NCBI GenBank assembly: GCA_947478845.1
Contig: CANJXC010000002.1
Location: 1-64,000 of the forward strand
Direction of reading: 5' to 3'
DNA length: 64,000 nt
DNA from: Spirochaetales bacterium
Lineage (GTDB): Bacteria; Spirochaetota; Spirochaetia; JABEVK01
In this document: positions 7,016 through 16,228 of the stretch, in pieces
Numbering within the stretch: the first letter of the stretch is position 1
Layout of the letters: each line of letters opens with the position of its first letter
Notes under the pieces: generated by a model
Databases searched by the model: none
What the model was told of the DNA's origin: nothing
The model's input: only the letters and a program-made list of their open reading frames with translations
Translations under genes and position numbers: made by a program

Positions 7016-7789
7016 ATGAAACGCCGTTTCGTTCCTATCCTCGGTCTCTTGACCGCCTTGGCCCTGCCTTTGGGCGCCCAAGCGACTCAGGATGCCTTGA
7101 CCGCCCTGGCCACCCGCATCAGCGAAAAGCGGGCCCAAGTGGAAACCCTCACGTCGGAACTCGACCTGGTCAAGGCTGACTACAACGAACGTCTGCGTTC
7201 CTTGGCTTCCCAACGCGCCGATTTAGAAACCCAAATTAAGCGCGAGCAGTTGCGCGTAGAACAAATTGGCCGCGACATGGCCGAGGTGCGCTCGCGCATC
7301 TCCACCAAAAAATCTGACCTCGGCGATACCCTTCCGCTGGCCAAGCGCGTCCTGGCCAACCTCAAGGCCTCCGTGCAAAAAGGCATTCCCTTCCAAACCG
7401 AAGGGCGTGTGGCAGAAATAGAGTCGCTCGAGCGTTTGGTGCTGGCCGGCAACCTCGACGCCAGTGGCTTTTTGGCGCGCGTGTGGAACCAACTCGAGGC
7501 TGAATACCGCCTGAGCAGCGACAATGGCCTGTACCGCCAGAAAGTGATTCTTGCGGGCCGTGAACAGATGGTGGAGGTGGCGCGCTTGGGGTTGGTGCTC
7601 ATTTACTTCCGCACCCTCGACGACCACTTTGGTATGGCGGTGCCCCGCAATGGCGCCTGGGAGTTCGTGCTCTCGCCAGACTCTCAGCAGATTAAAAAGA
7701 TCACGGCGCTGTTCGATGGCCTTCGGAAGAACCTCAAGGAAGGGTATTTTCCTCTGCCGAACCCCTATTTTCCGCAGGTGAAATCATGA
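7016..7789 (+). CDS. DUF3450-type periplasmic coiled-coil protein
   Basis: A 257-residue exported protein. The signal peptide ends near LGAQA; a coiled coil occupies about residues 25-100 (ISEKRAQVETLTSEL and LETQIKREQLRVEQI). The C-terminal half matches DUF3450 with IPFQTEGRVAEIESL, EQMVEVARLGLVLIYFRTLD and a final PLPNPYF segment. DUF3450 genes open the TonB2-type clusters of Vibrio and Shewanella, just upstream of ttpC; their exact function is not settled. The start is taken as ATG 7016, 6 bases after AAGGA, rather than ATG 7010 which abuts that site. The stop overlaps the next start (ATGA). Confidence 0.85.
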   Translation: MKRRFVPILGLLTALALPLGAQATQDALTALATRISEKRAQVETLTSELDLVKADYNERLRSLASQRADLETQIKREQLRVEQIGRDMAEVRSRISTKKSDLGDTLPLAKRVLANLKASVQKGIPFQTEGRVAEIESLERLVLAGNLDASGFLARVWNQLEAEYRLSSDNGLYRQKVILAGREQMVEVARLGLVLIYFRTLDDHFGMAVPRNGAWEFVLSPDSQQIKKITALFDGLRKNLKEGYFPLPNPYFPQVKS

Positions 7790-9171
7790 AGATGCCGAGG
7801 CTATTTTTCTTGGTGGGCCTGTTGGTGTCGGCGTCTGCTGTGCAAGCCCAAACCGCGGCCGCTGCCGACCCGCTCGTGGCGGCATACCAGCGCGAGTTTG
7901 TGTTCCTCGATAACGAAATCCGCCTCCTGAAGGAGCGTCAGAAGGCCGTGGCCACCGATGGCGACGCCCGCATCGAAGCCTCCAAAAAAGGCCTTGACGA
8001 CCTGGAAGCCCAACTGCTCGCGCTCACCTCCAAGTCGGCCCAAATGACCGAAGACCTCAAAGTGGCCGACTCCGAAAGCCAAAAAACCCAAGACTCCTTT
8101 GACCTGGCTCAAACTATCATTTCCCAGGGGAACACCCGCCTCACCAGCGCCGGTCTGCCTGTTTTCTCGGCTACTGTTCCTGGCAAATCTCCCACACTGA
8201 AGGGCGCGCAGCGGATTCAAGCCGAGCTGGAATACGTGTTCAACTCGTCGGTGACCTTGCTCGACCAGGTTTCCTCCATCCGAAGCGCCCCGGGAGACTT
8301 CTTTCTGGAAGACGGCCGCAAAGTGAGCGGCACCGTTGTGCAATTGGGCCGCATCGCTTCCTTTGGCAGTTCCGCCGAGGGCAGCGGTACCTTGGCCCCC
8401 GCGGGGAAAGACATCCTGCGCCTTGTGAAAACGGAAAACGCCGCTGCGGCTCAGGCCTTGGCCCAAGGAACCCCGACCCCCGAGCTCCCACTGTACCTCT
8501 ACCAAGGCCTCGACAAAAACGTGGAGATCCACGTGGAAAAATCGTGGCAAAAATCGCTGGAAGAAGGCGGGCCCGTGGCGTTTGTCATTGTGGGTGTGGG
8601 CGTTGTCGGGTTCTTGATCGCTGGTTTGCGGGCCCTTTTTCTGTTGGGCCTCGCTAGACGCGACGAAGCTCGCATGAAGAGCATTTTTGATCAGGTGGGG
8701 GCCGATGATTTGGAAGGCGCTGCCACCTCGTCCCAGAGCTTAAAGGGCTCGATGGGCCGCGTGATTCGGGCCGCGATTGCGGGTCTGAAGTCCAACCCCG
8801 AAACCGTAGAAGACGCCATTCAGGCCCAGATTCTCGAGGAGCACCCGAGGCTCGATAGGTTCCGCTCGCTAATCACCGTGTTCGTGGGCGCTGCGCCGAT
8901 GTTGGGTTTGCTCGGTACGGTTTCGGGCATGATCCGGGTGTTCGATATCCTCACCATTTTTGGTACCAGCGACCCGAAGCTGGTCTCTGGCGGTATTTCC
9001 GAAGCGCTGGTAACCACAGCCCTCGGGCTTTCGGTGGCCATTCCACTTCTGCTGGTAGGCAGCCTTCTCACCACTTGGTCCGACCGGGTGACCGGCGAGC
9101 TCGAAGTTCGCGCCCTTCGGCTGGTAGCCCATCGGCACGAGGGTAGGCGCTTGGCCGCGGTGGCCTCATGA
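7786..9171 (+). CDS. TtpC-type MotA/TolQ/ExbB proton channel with periplasmic coiled-coil domain
   Basis: A 461-residue ExbB homologue with an N-terminal extension. A signal peptide (ends AVQAQ) is followed by a periplasmic region of about 240 residues with coiled coil (IRLLKERQKAVATDG). One transmembrane helix (VAFVIVGVGVVGFLIAGL, about 265) comes next. The TolQ/ExbB core holds GAAPMLGLLGTVSGMIRVF and a final helix pair with SEALVTTALGLSVAIP. TtpC is the extra component that distinguishes TonB2 systems from canonical TonB1, and is thought to help energise transport through the thicker or modified periplasmic connection. ATG 7786 overlaps the preceding stop. Confidence 0.85.
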   Translation: MKMPRLFFLVGLLVSASAVQAQTAAAADPLVAAYQREFVFLDNEIRLLKERQKAVATDGDARIEASKKGLDDLEAQLLALTSKSAQMTEDLKVADSESQKTQDSFDLAQTIISQGNTRLTSAGLPVFSATVPGKSPTLKGAQRIQAELEYVFNSSVTLLDQVSSIRSAPGDFFLEDGRKVSGTVVQLGRIASFGSSAEGSGTLAPAGKDILRLVKTENAAAAQALAQGTPTPELPLYLYQGLDKNVEIHVEKSWQKSLEEGGPVAFVIVGVGVVGFLIAGLRALFLLGLARRDEARMKSIFDQVGADDLEGAATSSQSLKGSMGRVIRAAIAGLKSNPETVEDAIQAQILEEHPRLDRFRSLITVFVGAAPMLGLLGTVSGMIRVFDILTIFGTSDPKLVSGGISEALVTTALGLSVAIPLLLVGSLLTTWSDRVTGELEVRALRLVAHRHEGRRLAAVAS

Positions 9172-9782
9172 ACAAGCCTTTCCTCGACCAATGGGCGGAA
9201 ATCCTCGCCAAAGGCGATTGGATCATGACGGCCCTGATGGGAATTGCCGCCACCCTCTGGTTCTGCTTGGCCTATCGTGCTTTGTTGTTGCAGCGTGGAT
9301 CCCGCAAACCGTTGGAAGACTTGTTGGCCAACCCGCCCGCGTTTCTCGGCTCCGAACAGCGCGTGTTTCGTGGCTTCGTGGTTGAGGCTGTTGCGGCGGC
9401 GGGCCAGGTGCTGCGTACGGCCACAACGATGCGTGCGAGCGCTCTAGAGAGCTACCTTCACCCGCTGGTGGCCAAAATGAACGCTTTCCGCTCGCTGGTA
9501 ACCGCCCTAGTAGCGTTGGCACCTATGGCCGGCCTTTTGGGCACCGTTTTGGGCATGATGACCATGTTCAGCTCTATCGGCGATTCCAATTTCTCTTCGC
9601 AGTCGGGCGGTATTACCAACGGCATTGCCCAAGCCCTTTACGCTACGGAAGTCGCCTTGCTCATCGCGGTACCTTGCCTGGTGGTGGGCCAAATCCTCAA
9701 CCGGAGGGAAGACTCCTTGAAAGTGGAGCTTTCGCAGTTGGTTCGCCTTACCTGCGCCCGCCCCCACGAGGTGGCCTCATGA
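9168..9782 (+). CDS. exbB: ExbB proton channel subunit of the TonB2-type system
   Basis: A 204-residue ExbB/TolQ protein of the usual short form with three membrane helices: about 15-38, the APMAGLLGTVLGMMTMF segment near 120, and TEVALLIAVPCLVVGQIL near 165. ExbB pentamers with ExbD use the proton gradient to drive TonB. The start overlaps the ttpC stop (ATGA) and its own stop overlaps the exbD start, so the genes are translationally coupled. Confidence 0.9.
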   Translation: MNKPFLDQWAEILAKGDWIMTALMGIAATLWFCLAYRALLLQRGSRKPLEDLLANPPAFLGSEQRVFRGFVVEAVAAAGQVLRTATTMRASALESYLHPLVAKMNAFRSLVTALVALAPMAGLLGTVLGMMTMFSSIGDSNFSSQSGGITNGIAQALYATEVALLIAVPCLVVGQILNRREDSLKVELSQLVRLTCARPHEVAS

Positions 9783-10177
9783 GGTACCGCCAAAAGTCGG
9801 AAGAAAGCGTCCATATTGACGTCACCAACCTCATCGACGTTGTTATGATTCTGCTCTTTTTCTTTGTCATCTCCACATCGTTCGTCAAAGATATGCAACT
9901 CAACCTCGAGCGTCCTTCGGCCTCGAGTGGTACCGCCGCGAGCACGAAAAGCGTCCGCATCTACATCGATCGTACGGGCAACATTTTCCACGATGAACAA
10001 CCGGTGAAGCTCTGGATGCTTCAGTCGCTGGTTCGTGACTCGTTGGCCACCTCTTCTACGTCGGCCGTGCTCGTGATCGCCGACACGCAGACCAGCACCC
10101 AGGCCTTGGTCGACGTGATCGACCAGTGTCGCCTCGCCGGGGCTGCCGACGTCGGAGTGGCAACGGAAGCCAAATGA
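9779..10177 (+). CDS. exbD: ExbD energiser subunit
   Basis: A 132-residue ExbD/TolR protein. The single transmembrane helix carries the proton-accepting aspartate in VTNLIDVVMILLFFFVIS. The periplasmic domain follows, with the VRIYIDRTGNIF and LVIADTQTSTQALVDVID segments. Start ATG 9779 overlaps the exbB stop; the stop overlaps the tonB start. Confidence 0.9.
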   Translation: MRYRQKSEESVHIDVTNLIDVVMILLFFFVISTSFVKDMQLNLERPSASSGTAASTKSVRIYIDRTGNIFHDEQPVKLWMLQSLVRDSLATSSTSAVLVIADTQTSTQALVDVIDQCRLAGAADVGVATEAK

Positions 10178-10821
10178 TGAGCGCTCTTTGGGGTCGTGGC
10201 TGGCTTCGCTTCTTAATGGCCCTCCTAGCCGGTGCTGTTGGCGTGGCGATGACCCTTCAAGCCGTGGTGGTTCTCAACCTCTTCATTGACCCCCGCGACA
10301 AAGAAACCGGTAAACAAATCGTGAGCTTCAGCCTGCCCACCGTGAAACAGGCCGCACCTCCGCCCACGCCGCCCCCGCCAAAAAGCCGGCCCCGCTCGTC
10401 CGAGAAGTCGCTGGCGCCGCTGCCAGATTTGGGTGGAGCGGGAAGTTCGGCCATCTCTCTCGATGTTCCCGACTATTCGCAAGCTGACCTCGGAACCGCG
10501 GGCAGTGGGCTTTTGGGAAACACCGACAACGTGGCCATGACCGCCGAAACTGTGGATAAACCGCCCGTGGTGAAGCGGGGCAGTCTGGTGTACCCCGAGG
10601 CTGCCAAGCAGAAAGGCCTGACCGGTAGGGTGACGGTTTCCATTTTGATTGGCACCGACGGGCGGGTGCAAAAGTCGAAAATCCTCGACTCCAATCCTGC
10701 CGGAGTCTTTGACGCCGCTGTTTTGACGGCCCTTCCAGGGTGGGTGTTTGCGCCCGCTGAGTACAAAGGTCGCCCTGTGCCCATCTGGGTCACTCTTCCC
10801 TTGGATTTCTCTCCAAAATGA
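10174..10821 (+). CDS. tonB: TonB energy transducer (short TonB2 type)
   Basis: A 215-residue TonB: an N-terminal membrane anchor (about 10-36), a short proline-rich linker (APPPTPPPPKSRPRSS, about 62-77) and a C-terminal TonB domain with YPEAAKQKGLTGRVTVSILI, GRVQKSKILDSNP and a closing PIWVTLPLDF. The linker is short, as in TonB2 proteins that work with TtpC. ATG 10174 overlaps the exbD stop; a second ATG follows at once. The stop overlaps the TPR gene start. Confidence 0.9.
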   Translation: MMSALWGRGWLRFLMALLAGAVGVAMTLQAVVVLNLFIDPRDKETGKQIVSFSLPTVKQAAPPPTPPPPKSRPRSSEKSLAPLPDLGGAGSSAISLDVPDYSQADLGTAGSGLLGNTDNVAMTAETVDKPPVVKRGSLVYPEAAKQKGLTGRVTVSILIGTDGRVQKSKILDSNPAGVFDAAVLTALPGWVFAPAEYKGRPVPIWVTLPLDFSPK

Positions 10822-11984
10822 GTTTGCATGTGCGCGCTAGTTGCATCGCCGTTCTGATTTTAGAGCTTCTCACCGTGTTGCCCCTATTGGCTCAGGCCAC
10901 CTCAAAGGCCAACGACGAGGCCGACCAGTTGGCGGTTGCGGCTGTTTTGGTCCGCGACGGCAACTATGCCCGTGCAGAAACCGTACTGCAGGGTATCGAT
11001 CCGCTGGCCAAGGGAACCGATCAGGTGCGTTATCGCACCCTGAAGGGCCTCGTGAACCTGCGAAGTGCCAAATACGCCGAGGCTGAGTCTGAGTTCCGGT
11101 TGGCCAAATCGCTGGGTCAAAAAGACGCCACTTTAGATGCTTACCTCGCCCAAACGTTGTTTTCGCAGCAAAAATACGCCGAAACCCGAGAGCTGTTGAA
11201 CAAGTTTGCCCGCCTGAGCGCCTTCCCCGACCTCATGGGCATGAAGTGCCAAGCTGAATGGCTCTTAGGCGAAAAATCCGAAGCCATGATCACGCTTGAG
11301 CGCGCGCTGAAGACCTTTCCCAAGCAACTGGCCTTCCTGCAAACGAAAATCAGTTTTCTTCTCGAACTCAACCTGACTCAGGAGGCGGCCGACCAGGCGC
11401 GGGCCTACCTCGATCGCGCCGGAGGCCAGTCCTCCGCGTGGCTCACGGTGGGAGAGTCTTTTCGGCGAGCCCGTCAGCCGGCGCAGGCCGTCAAGGTGCT
11501 CGAAACCGCCCGACTGGCCTTTCCCGATCAGCTCAAGATTCAACTGTCGCTGGCTCAAGCTTACCTCGACCAAGGAATGGTACGAACCGCAGCGGGACTG
11601 CTCGAGCGCGCCGGTGCTTCTGACCCCCAGTACACCGCTCAGGCCGCCGACCTGTTCAAGAAGGCCAAGGATTTCAACCACGCCCTGTACCTCAACGGGC
11701 TGCTCACCGATGTCACCACCAAGACCCGACAACGGTTTTCGATTCTTCTCGACGCCGGACGTTTTGAAGAGGCCCTGGCGTTGGTCCCCCGGCTTGACCA
11801 AATGGGTCTGCTCGAAGAAGGCCGGCTGCGGTACGCCGCCGCCTATACCTCGTACCGGGGGCAAAAATACGACCAGTCCACACGTCTGCTATCGAGCCTT
11901 ACCGACCCCCAGTGGTACGCAGCCTCGGTACAGCTGCGCAAGGCCATCGAGGCGGCAAAGAATGAAACCAACCAGTACTTCTAG
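10818..11984 (+). CDS. TPR-repeat periplasmic protein of the TonB2 cluster
   Basis: A 388-residue exported protein with a signal peptide (ends LLAQA) and tandem tetratricopeptide-like helices over most of its length, for example VRDGNYARAETVLQGID, LRSAKYAEAESEFRLAK and LAQAYLDQGMVRTAAGLLE. A TPR protein ends the homologous TonB2 clusters of Vibrio and Shewanella and probably organises the energising complex or contacts the receptor. The start overlaps the tonB stop (ATGA). Confidence 0.8.
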   Translation: MSLHVRASCIAVLILELLTVLPLLAQATSKANDEADQLAVAAVLVRDGNYARAETVLQGIDPLAKGTDQVRYRTLKGLVNLRSAKYAEAESEFRLAKSLGQKDATLDAYLAQTLFSQQKYAETRELLNKFARLSAFPDLMGMKCQAEWLLGEKSEAMITLERALKTFPKQLAFLQTKISFLLELNLTQEAADQARAYLDRAGGQSSAWLTVGESFRRARQPAQAVKVLETARLAFPDQLKIQLSLAQAYLDQGMVRTAAGLLERAGASDPQYTAQAADLFKKAKDFNHALYLNGLLTDVTTKTRQRFSILLDAGRFEEALALVPRLDQMGLLEEGRLRYAAAYTSYRGQKYDQSTRLLSSLTDPQWYAASVQLRKAIEAAKNETNQYF

Positions 11985-11993
11985 GAGTTTTTG

Positions 11994-14900
11994 ATGAGCG
12001 ACATCCGGCGCCTTTTGTTGCTTGTTCTCATCCTCGGATTGTCTGCTTGGCTGGAAGCCCAACAAAATCTTGCCGGGTTGCGGTTGTATGCCTTTTCGCC
12101 CGAGGGGCTACCGGTGCGCGGCGTCGAGGTAAGGGTAGACGATATTGCCTACACCAGCGACGTGGACGGGGTGCTCGAGCTTCAGGATACCCCGGGGGTG
12201 CATACTTACACGGTCAATTGGCTCGGACGCCGTGCGGGTGTGGTTAAAGTGGCCTTAAGAACAGGTATGACCATAGAAATCATCCTGACGGTACGGCTCG
12301 ATCTTCCCGCCGACGCCATTGCCGAAGAAACGGGGCCGGCCCTTCCTGCTTCGGCTCAAACACCCACCGAGGCCCAACCGGCTGCGCCACCGGGAACTTT
12401 ATCGGGCGTGGTGGTGCACTTCGAAACCCGGAAACCTATCGCGGGGGCGACGATTTTGGTGCGAGGTGTGGCCACCGACGCCCGGACCGACGCCAACGGC
12501 CGCTACACCATCACCATCCCTTCGGGTCCGCACACTGTATCGATTATCCATCCTCAGTTCGCTACGCAAACCAAGGAAGAAGTGGCCGTTAAAGCCGACG
12601 CCGACACGGTGCTTGATTTTGACCTCACACCCTCGGCCTTCCAAATGGAAGCGATGCAGATTGTTTCGACCGAAGACATTCAGGTGCTCGGCGGCGTGGC
12701 CGCGCTCACCGACGAAACCAAGAACTCGGGCGTCGTGCTCAATTTGATGGGTTCGGAACAGATTTCCAAATCGGGAGATTCCGATGCCGCGGGTGCCCTC
12801 AGCCGGGTCACAGGACTTACCGTCGTTGGCGGCAAATATGTGTATGTGCGGGGCATGGGCGAACGCTATTCGGCCAGCTACATGAACGGGGCTCGTCTGC
12901 CGTCCCCCGAGCTCGACAGGAGGGTGGTGCCCCTCGACTTGTTTCCCACCGCCGTCATTGAAAGCCTCGCGATTCAGAAAACCTACAGCCCCGAACTCTA
13001 CGGCGATTTCTCAGGCGGCGCGGTAACGGTGCGCACCATCGGGGTGCCCAACGACCGGTTTCTACGACGCCTGCGGGGCAGTGTGGGGCTATCGCTGGGC
13101 TTCAACCTCGATAACCTTTTCCAAGTAGTCGATTTCCAACAAACTTCGGCCACCGACTGGTTGGGTTTTGACGACGGCACGCGCAAGCTACCGGTGGGTG
13201 TCGACCCCGATGTGGCGATCAACGAGGCCCAGTTAGGTGGGGCGGGGTACACCGCCGACGAAATGACAGCCTTGGGAAAGCTGTTTCCCAACGTTTGGGC
13301 GCCGGTGCAGAAGATGCTGCTTCCCGACGTGGGCGTCACCTTCAGCCTCAAAGACAAAGTTGACCTCGACCGCTTGCATCGGCTTGGCTGGGCTGCTGCC
13401 CTTATGTACAAGCACCAGATGGGCCTTGATGCAGAAATCAACCGGCAATTTGGTGACAATCTAGGCCGCAACCAGTCGCTCGATACCGTGACGACGACCA
13501 GCAGCCAGGAGGTCGACTGGAGTGGCTTGCTCAATGTGGAGTTTGATGCCGAGCGCGAGTTTCACCTTCGTTCTACCACCCTGTGGACACGCATCACCAA
13601 CGACGAGTTTTCGCTCACGCGCGGGTTCCAAAAAGAAATCATCGACGAGAAGATTTACGACGCCTCGTGGGTGGAGCAAAGCCTGTTGAACCAGGCCGTC
13701 GCAGCCGATTGGCAGGGTACGCTCTTTGTGCCGTTGAAGGTACATACCCAGTACAGCCTGTCACTGGCCTCCCGCTACGAGCCAGACCACCGCTTGATTG
13801 GCTTTGGCTCCGACGACAAAGTGGTATTCGATGTAACCAACAAAGCCGGTAACAGTTACCGCTTGTTCTTGAGCGCGCAAGACATTATCCATGATGCTGC
13901 CGCGTCGCTGACGTTGCCTTTTCCGTTTTTTGGTGAAGCCACCGACCAGATTGCGCTCGGTGGTCAGTACATCCGGCAAAACCGCACCGTGACCAATAAT
14001 CGCTACACCTACCAGTTCGGTACGGGCACCGTCACGACGGATGGCTTGGATACCATTCTTTTACCGGATCGCCTTGGAAACGGTGTGCCAGGAAAAATTA
14101 CGTTTTTTGAGAACACAAAACCCTCGGACAACTACAAGGGCACCCACACGGTTTTCGGTGGCTACGCAAACGCCGACCTGCTGTTATTGGGGTGGCTTCG
14201 CTCCAATCTGGGAGTCCGGGTGGAACAGTCGACTCAGGTGATCGATACCTATCAGTTGGGGCAGGTTCTTAAAATTCCCACCCAGGTAATTCTGAGCAAC
14301 TTGACCTACTTGCCGAGCCTTAACTTCACCGTGCCGGTGAACCGTCAAACTCAGGCGCGCTTCGGCGTCAGCCGAACTGTCAACCGCCCCGATTTTATAG
14401 AAATATCGAACACCATCAAGGAAGGGCTTCCAGGCAACGGCCTCTACAAGGGCAACCCGGCCCTGGTTTCGGCTTCCATCTGGAACGCCGACCTGCGTCT
14501 CGAACAATACCTGAACCCTACGGAAAGTTGGTCATTGGGAAGCTTTGCCAAGACCTTCACTAATCCGATTGAGGTCACAGAATCCAACGGAACTTCCGGA
14601 GAGAAAGGCCCCACCAACGTGCCCTCGGCCACAAACTGGGGCCTGGAACTGGAGTGGAATCTCACCGGCGGAGCCATGGCTGATTGGCTTCGCGGTCGTT
14701 CTCTGGCCAAAGAGTCGAAATCGACCGAGGAGTTCTTTTGGGACCGCCAATCAACAGCGTTTTGGGGCGCCTTCTTGAGAGATATTTCAACCACCGGAAA
14801 CCTTTCGTGGATTCAGAGCCAAATCGATTACGGGAGCATGAGCAAGGGCAACAACACCTCGTCGGTACGACCCCTTCAAGGACAGTCGCCGTGGGTCATC

Positions 14901-15215
14901 AACCTAGGCCTGAGCTACAAAAACAGCGCCTCGTGGTCCCAGGTGGTGCGCTCGGACACCAGCGTGAGCCTCAGCTACAATGTGTTTGGGCCCCGCTTAA
15001 AGCGCATCGGCACCGGGACCTTGCTCGATTCCTATGAACAGCCCTTCCATCAACTCGACCTCGTGGTAAAGCACAGGTTTGACGAAACGTGGAGCCTGGA
15101 TTTCAAGGCCAAGAACCTCTTCGACCTTCCGCTAGTTGAGACCGCCGGCGATTTGATCCTCTCCTCACAGCAGAAGGGCCGAACGTTCAGCATCGCAGGA
15201 AAATATGATTTCTAG
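11994..15215 (+). CDS. TonB-dependent outer-membrane receptor with carboxypeptidase-regulatory-like domains
   Basis: A 1073-residue receptor. The signal peptide ends at WLEAQ. Two Ig-like carboxypeptidase-regulatory-type domains follow (about 25-100, and about 130-215 with GTLSGVVVHFETRKPIAGAT). The plug begins near 220 and includes GGKYVYVRGMGERYSASYMN and YGDFSGGAVTVRT. The 22-stranded barrel fills the remainder and ends in an aromatic residue (SIAGKYDF), as outer-membrane proteins do. The final residues of the second Ig-like domain lead to ALTDETKNSGVVLN, a possible TonB-contact region. Position between the Ton machinery and a PstS-like gene suggests import of phosphate or a phosphorylated ligand; that is inference. 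ATG 11994 follows AGGAG. Confidence 0.9.
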   Translation: MSDIRRLLLLVLILGLSAWLEAQQNLAGLRLYAFSPEGLPVRGVEVRVDDIAYTSDVDGVLELQDTPGVHTYTVNWLGRRAGVVKVALRTGMTIEIILTVRLDLPADAIAEETGPALPASAQTPTEAQPAAPPGTLSGVVVHFETRKPIAGATILVRGVATDARTDANGRYTITIPSGPHTVSIIHPQFATQTKEEVAVKADADTVLDFDLTPSAFQMEAMQIVSTEDIQVLGGVAALTDETKNSGVVLNLMGSEQISKSGDSDAAGALSRVTGLTVVGGKYVYVRGMGERYSASYMNGARLPSPELDRRVVPLDLFPTAVIESLAIQKTYSPELYGDFSGGAVTVRTIGVPNDRFLRRLRGSVGLSLGFNLDNLFQVVDFQQTSATDWLGFDDGTRKLPVGVDPDVAINEAQLGGAGYTADEMTALGKLFPNVWAPVQKMLLPDVGVTFSLKDKVDLDRLHRLGWAAALMYKHQMGLDAEINRQFGDNLGRNQSLDTVTTTSSQEVDWSGLLNVEFDAEREFHLRSTTLWTRITNDEFSLTRGFQKEIIDEKIYDASWVEQSLLNQAVAADWQGTLFVPLKVHTQYSLSLASRYEPDHRLIGFGSDDKVVFDVTNKAGNSYRLFLSAQDIIHDAAASLTLPFPFFGEATDQIALGGQYIRQNRTVTNNRYTYQFGTGTVTTDGLDTILLPDRLGNGVPGKITFFENTKPSDNYKGTHTVFGGYANADLLLLGWLRSNLGVRVEQSTQVIDTYQLGQVLKIPTQVILSNLTYLPSLNFTVPVNRQTQARFGVSRTVNRPDFIEISNTIKEGLPGNGLYKGNPALVSASIWNADLRLEQYLNPTESWSLGSFAKTFTNPIEVTESNGTSGEKGPTNVPSATNWGLELEWNLTGGAMADWLRGRSLAKESKSTEEFFWDRQSTAFWGAFLRDISTTGNLSWIQSQIDYGSMSKGNNTSSVRPLQGQSPWVINLGLSYKNSASWSQVVRSDTSVSLSYNVFGPRLKRIGTGTLLDSYEQPFHQLDLVVKHRFDETWSLDFKAKNLFDLPLVETAGDLILSSQQKGRTFSIAGKYDF

Positions 15216-16146
15216 GCGCCTGATGGTTTTTCTCGTTTTGGTGCTGATTTGCGTTGTGCCCAAGCTTGCGGCTATGGGCAATCCGGAAATCTCCTATTTT
15301 ATCAACGGCAAGGCCTATGCCATTGTTGAGGGATCCCTTGCCGAAGAATCCACGGGGAAACCACTTCCTGCGGGTTCTCAAGGGGTCCGGCCACGGTGGT
15401 ATCAGGGCGGTTCGAGCGCGGCAAGGCCCTTGTTGCACGTGGCCGCCGTGCAGTTGCAGCGCGATACCAAGACCAAAGAGGACTACCTTTTTGAAGGCAT
15501 GGGCGGCGCTCAGGCGACAAAAGCGGTGCTCAACGGTCAGCTCGATTGGGCCGTTGTGGGGCGAGACCTCCTTTTATGGGAAAAAGAAGCCGGTTTAAGA
15601 GCCGAAACGGTAGCGTGGGATTCCTTGGTCGTCGTTGTCCCGGCGGATCTTCCGGTGGACGCGGTCTCACTCCGTCGACTGGCAGCCATTTTTGCCGGCC
15701 AAATCACCAATTGGTCAGAACTTGGCGGGCCGGATCTTGCGCTCACCCCGTTCGCGTTTTCTGAACGCTCAGGAAGTGCCGGAGCTCTGCGCGATCTGGT
15801 TCTCGAGCGCATCTATGGTGACGACGGACGGCTCACGAACCGCGCTGTGCTTCTCGACTACGATGCCGAGGTCTACGACCGTGTTGGCGCCCAGCCCGGA
15901 GGAATCGGAGTTGTTCCCCGATCGCTCGACAACGTGGAGGCGCATTTTCCCATCAAGTTCCTCAAAGTTGACACCATTGCGCCGGAACCCGACGAGATCA
16001 GTGCCGGACGCTACCCTGTGGCACGTCCTTTGAACTTTGTCACGTTGGGCGAGCCTTCCGACAAGGCGCGGCTAGTGCTCGATGCGCTCTTGGGTGAGAG
16101 GGTGCAAGGCGCGCTCGAAGGTCTCAAACTGCTGCCAGTGAATTGA
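15205..16146 (+). CDS. second PstS-like periplasmic binding protein
   Basis: A 313-residue binding protein with a signal peptide (ends PKLAAMG). It has the type-2 periplasmic-binding fold of the PstS family: GGAQATKAVLNGQLDWAVVG, an IFAGQITNWSELGGPD motif typical of PstS-like proteins, and SERSGSAGALRDLVLE. The ligand loop differs from the divergent pstS-like gene, so the two may bind different forms or act in series. The start overlaps the receptor stop by 11 bp, placing it firmly in the TonB operon. Confidence 0.8.
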   Translation: MISRRLMVFLVLVLICVVPKLAAMGNPEISYFINGKAYAIVEGSLAEESTGKPLPAGSQGVRPRWYQGGSSAARPLLHVAAVQLQRDTKTKEDYLFEGMGGAQATKAVLNGQLDWAVVGRDLLLWEKEAGLRAETVAWDSLVVVVPADLPVDAVSLRRLAAIFAGQITNWSELGGPDLALTPFAFSERSGSAGALRDLVLERIYGDDGRLTNRAVLLDYDAEVYDRVGAQPGGIGVVPRSLDNVEAHFPIKFLKVDTIAPEPDEISAGRYPVARPLNFVTLGEPSDKARLVLDALLGERVQGALEGLKLLPVN

Positions 16147-16228
16147 CGGCTTTCACGGTATGAGGATCCCAGCAGGCTTGACAGCTCGATCGATTGTTCT
16201 TCAGACTCTCCAAAAGCGGGTGAAAACT

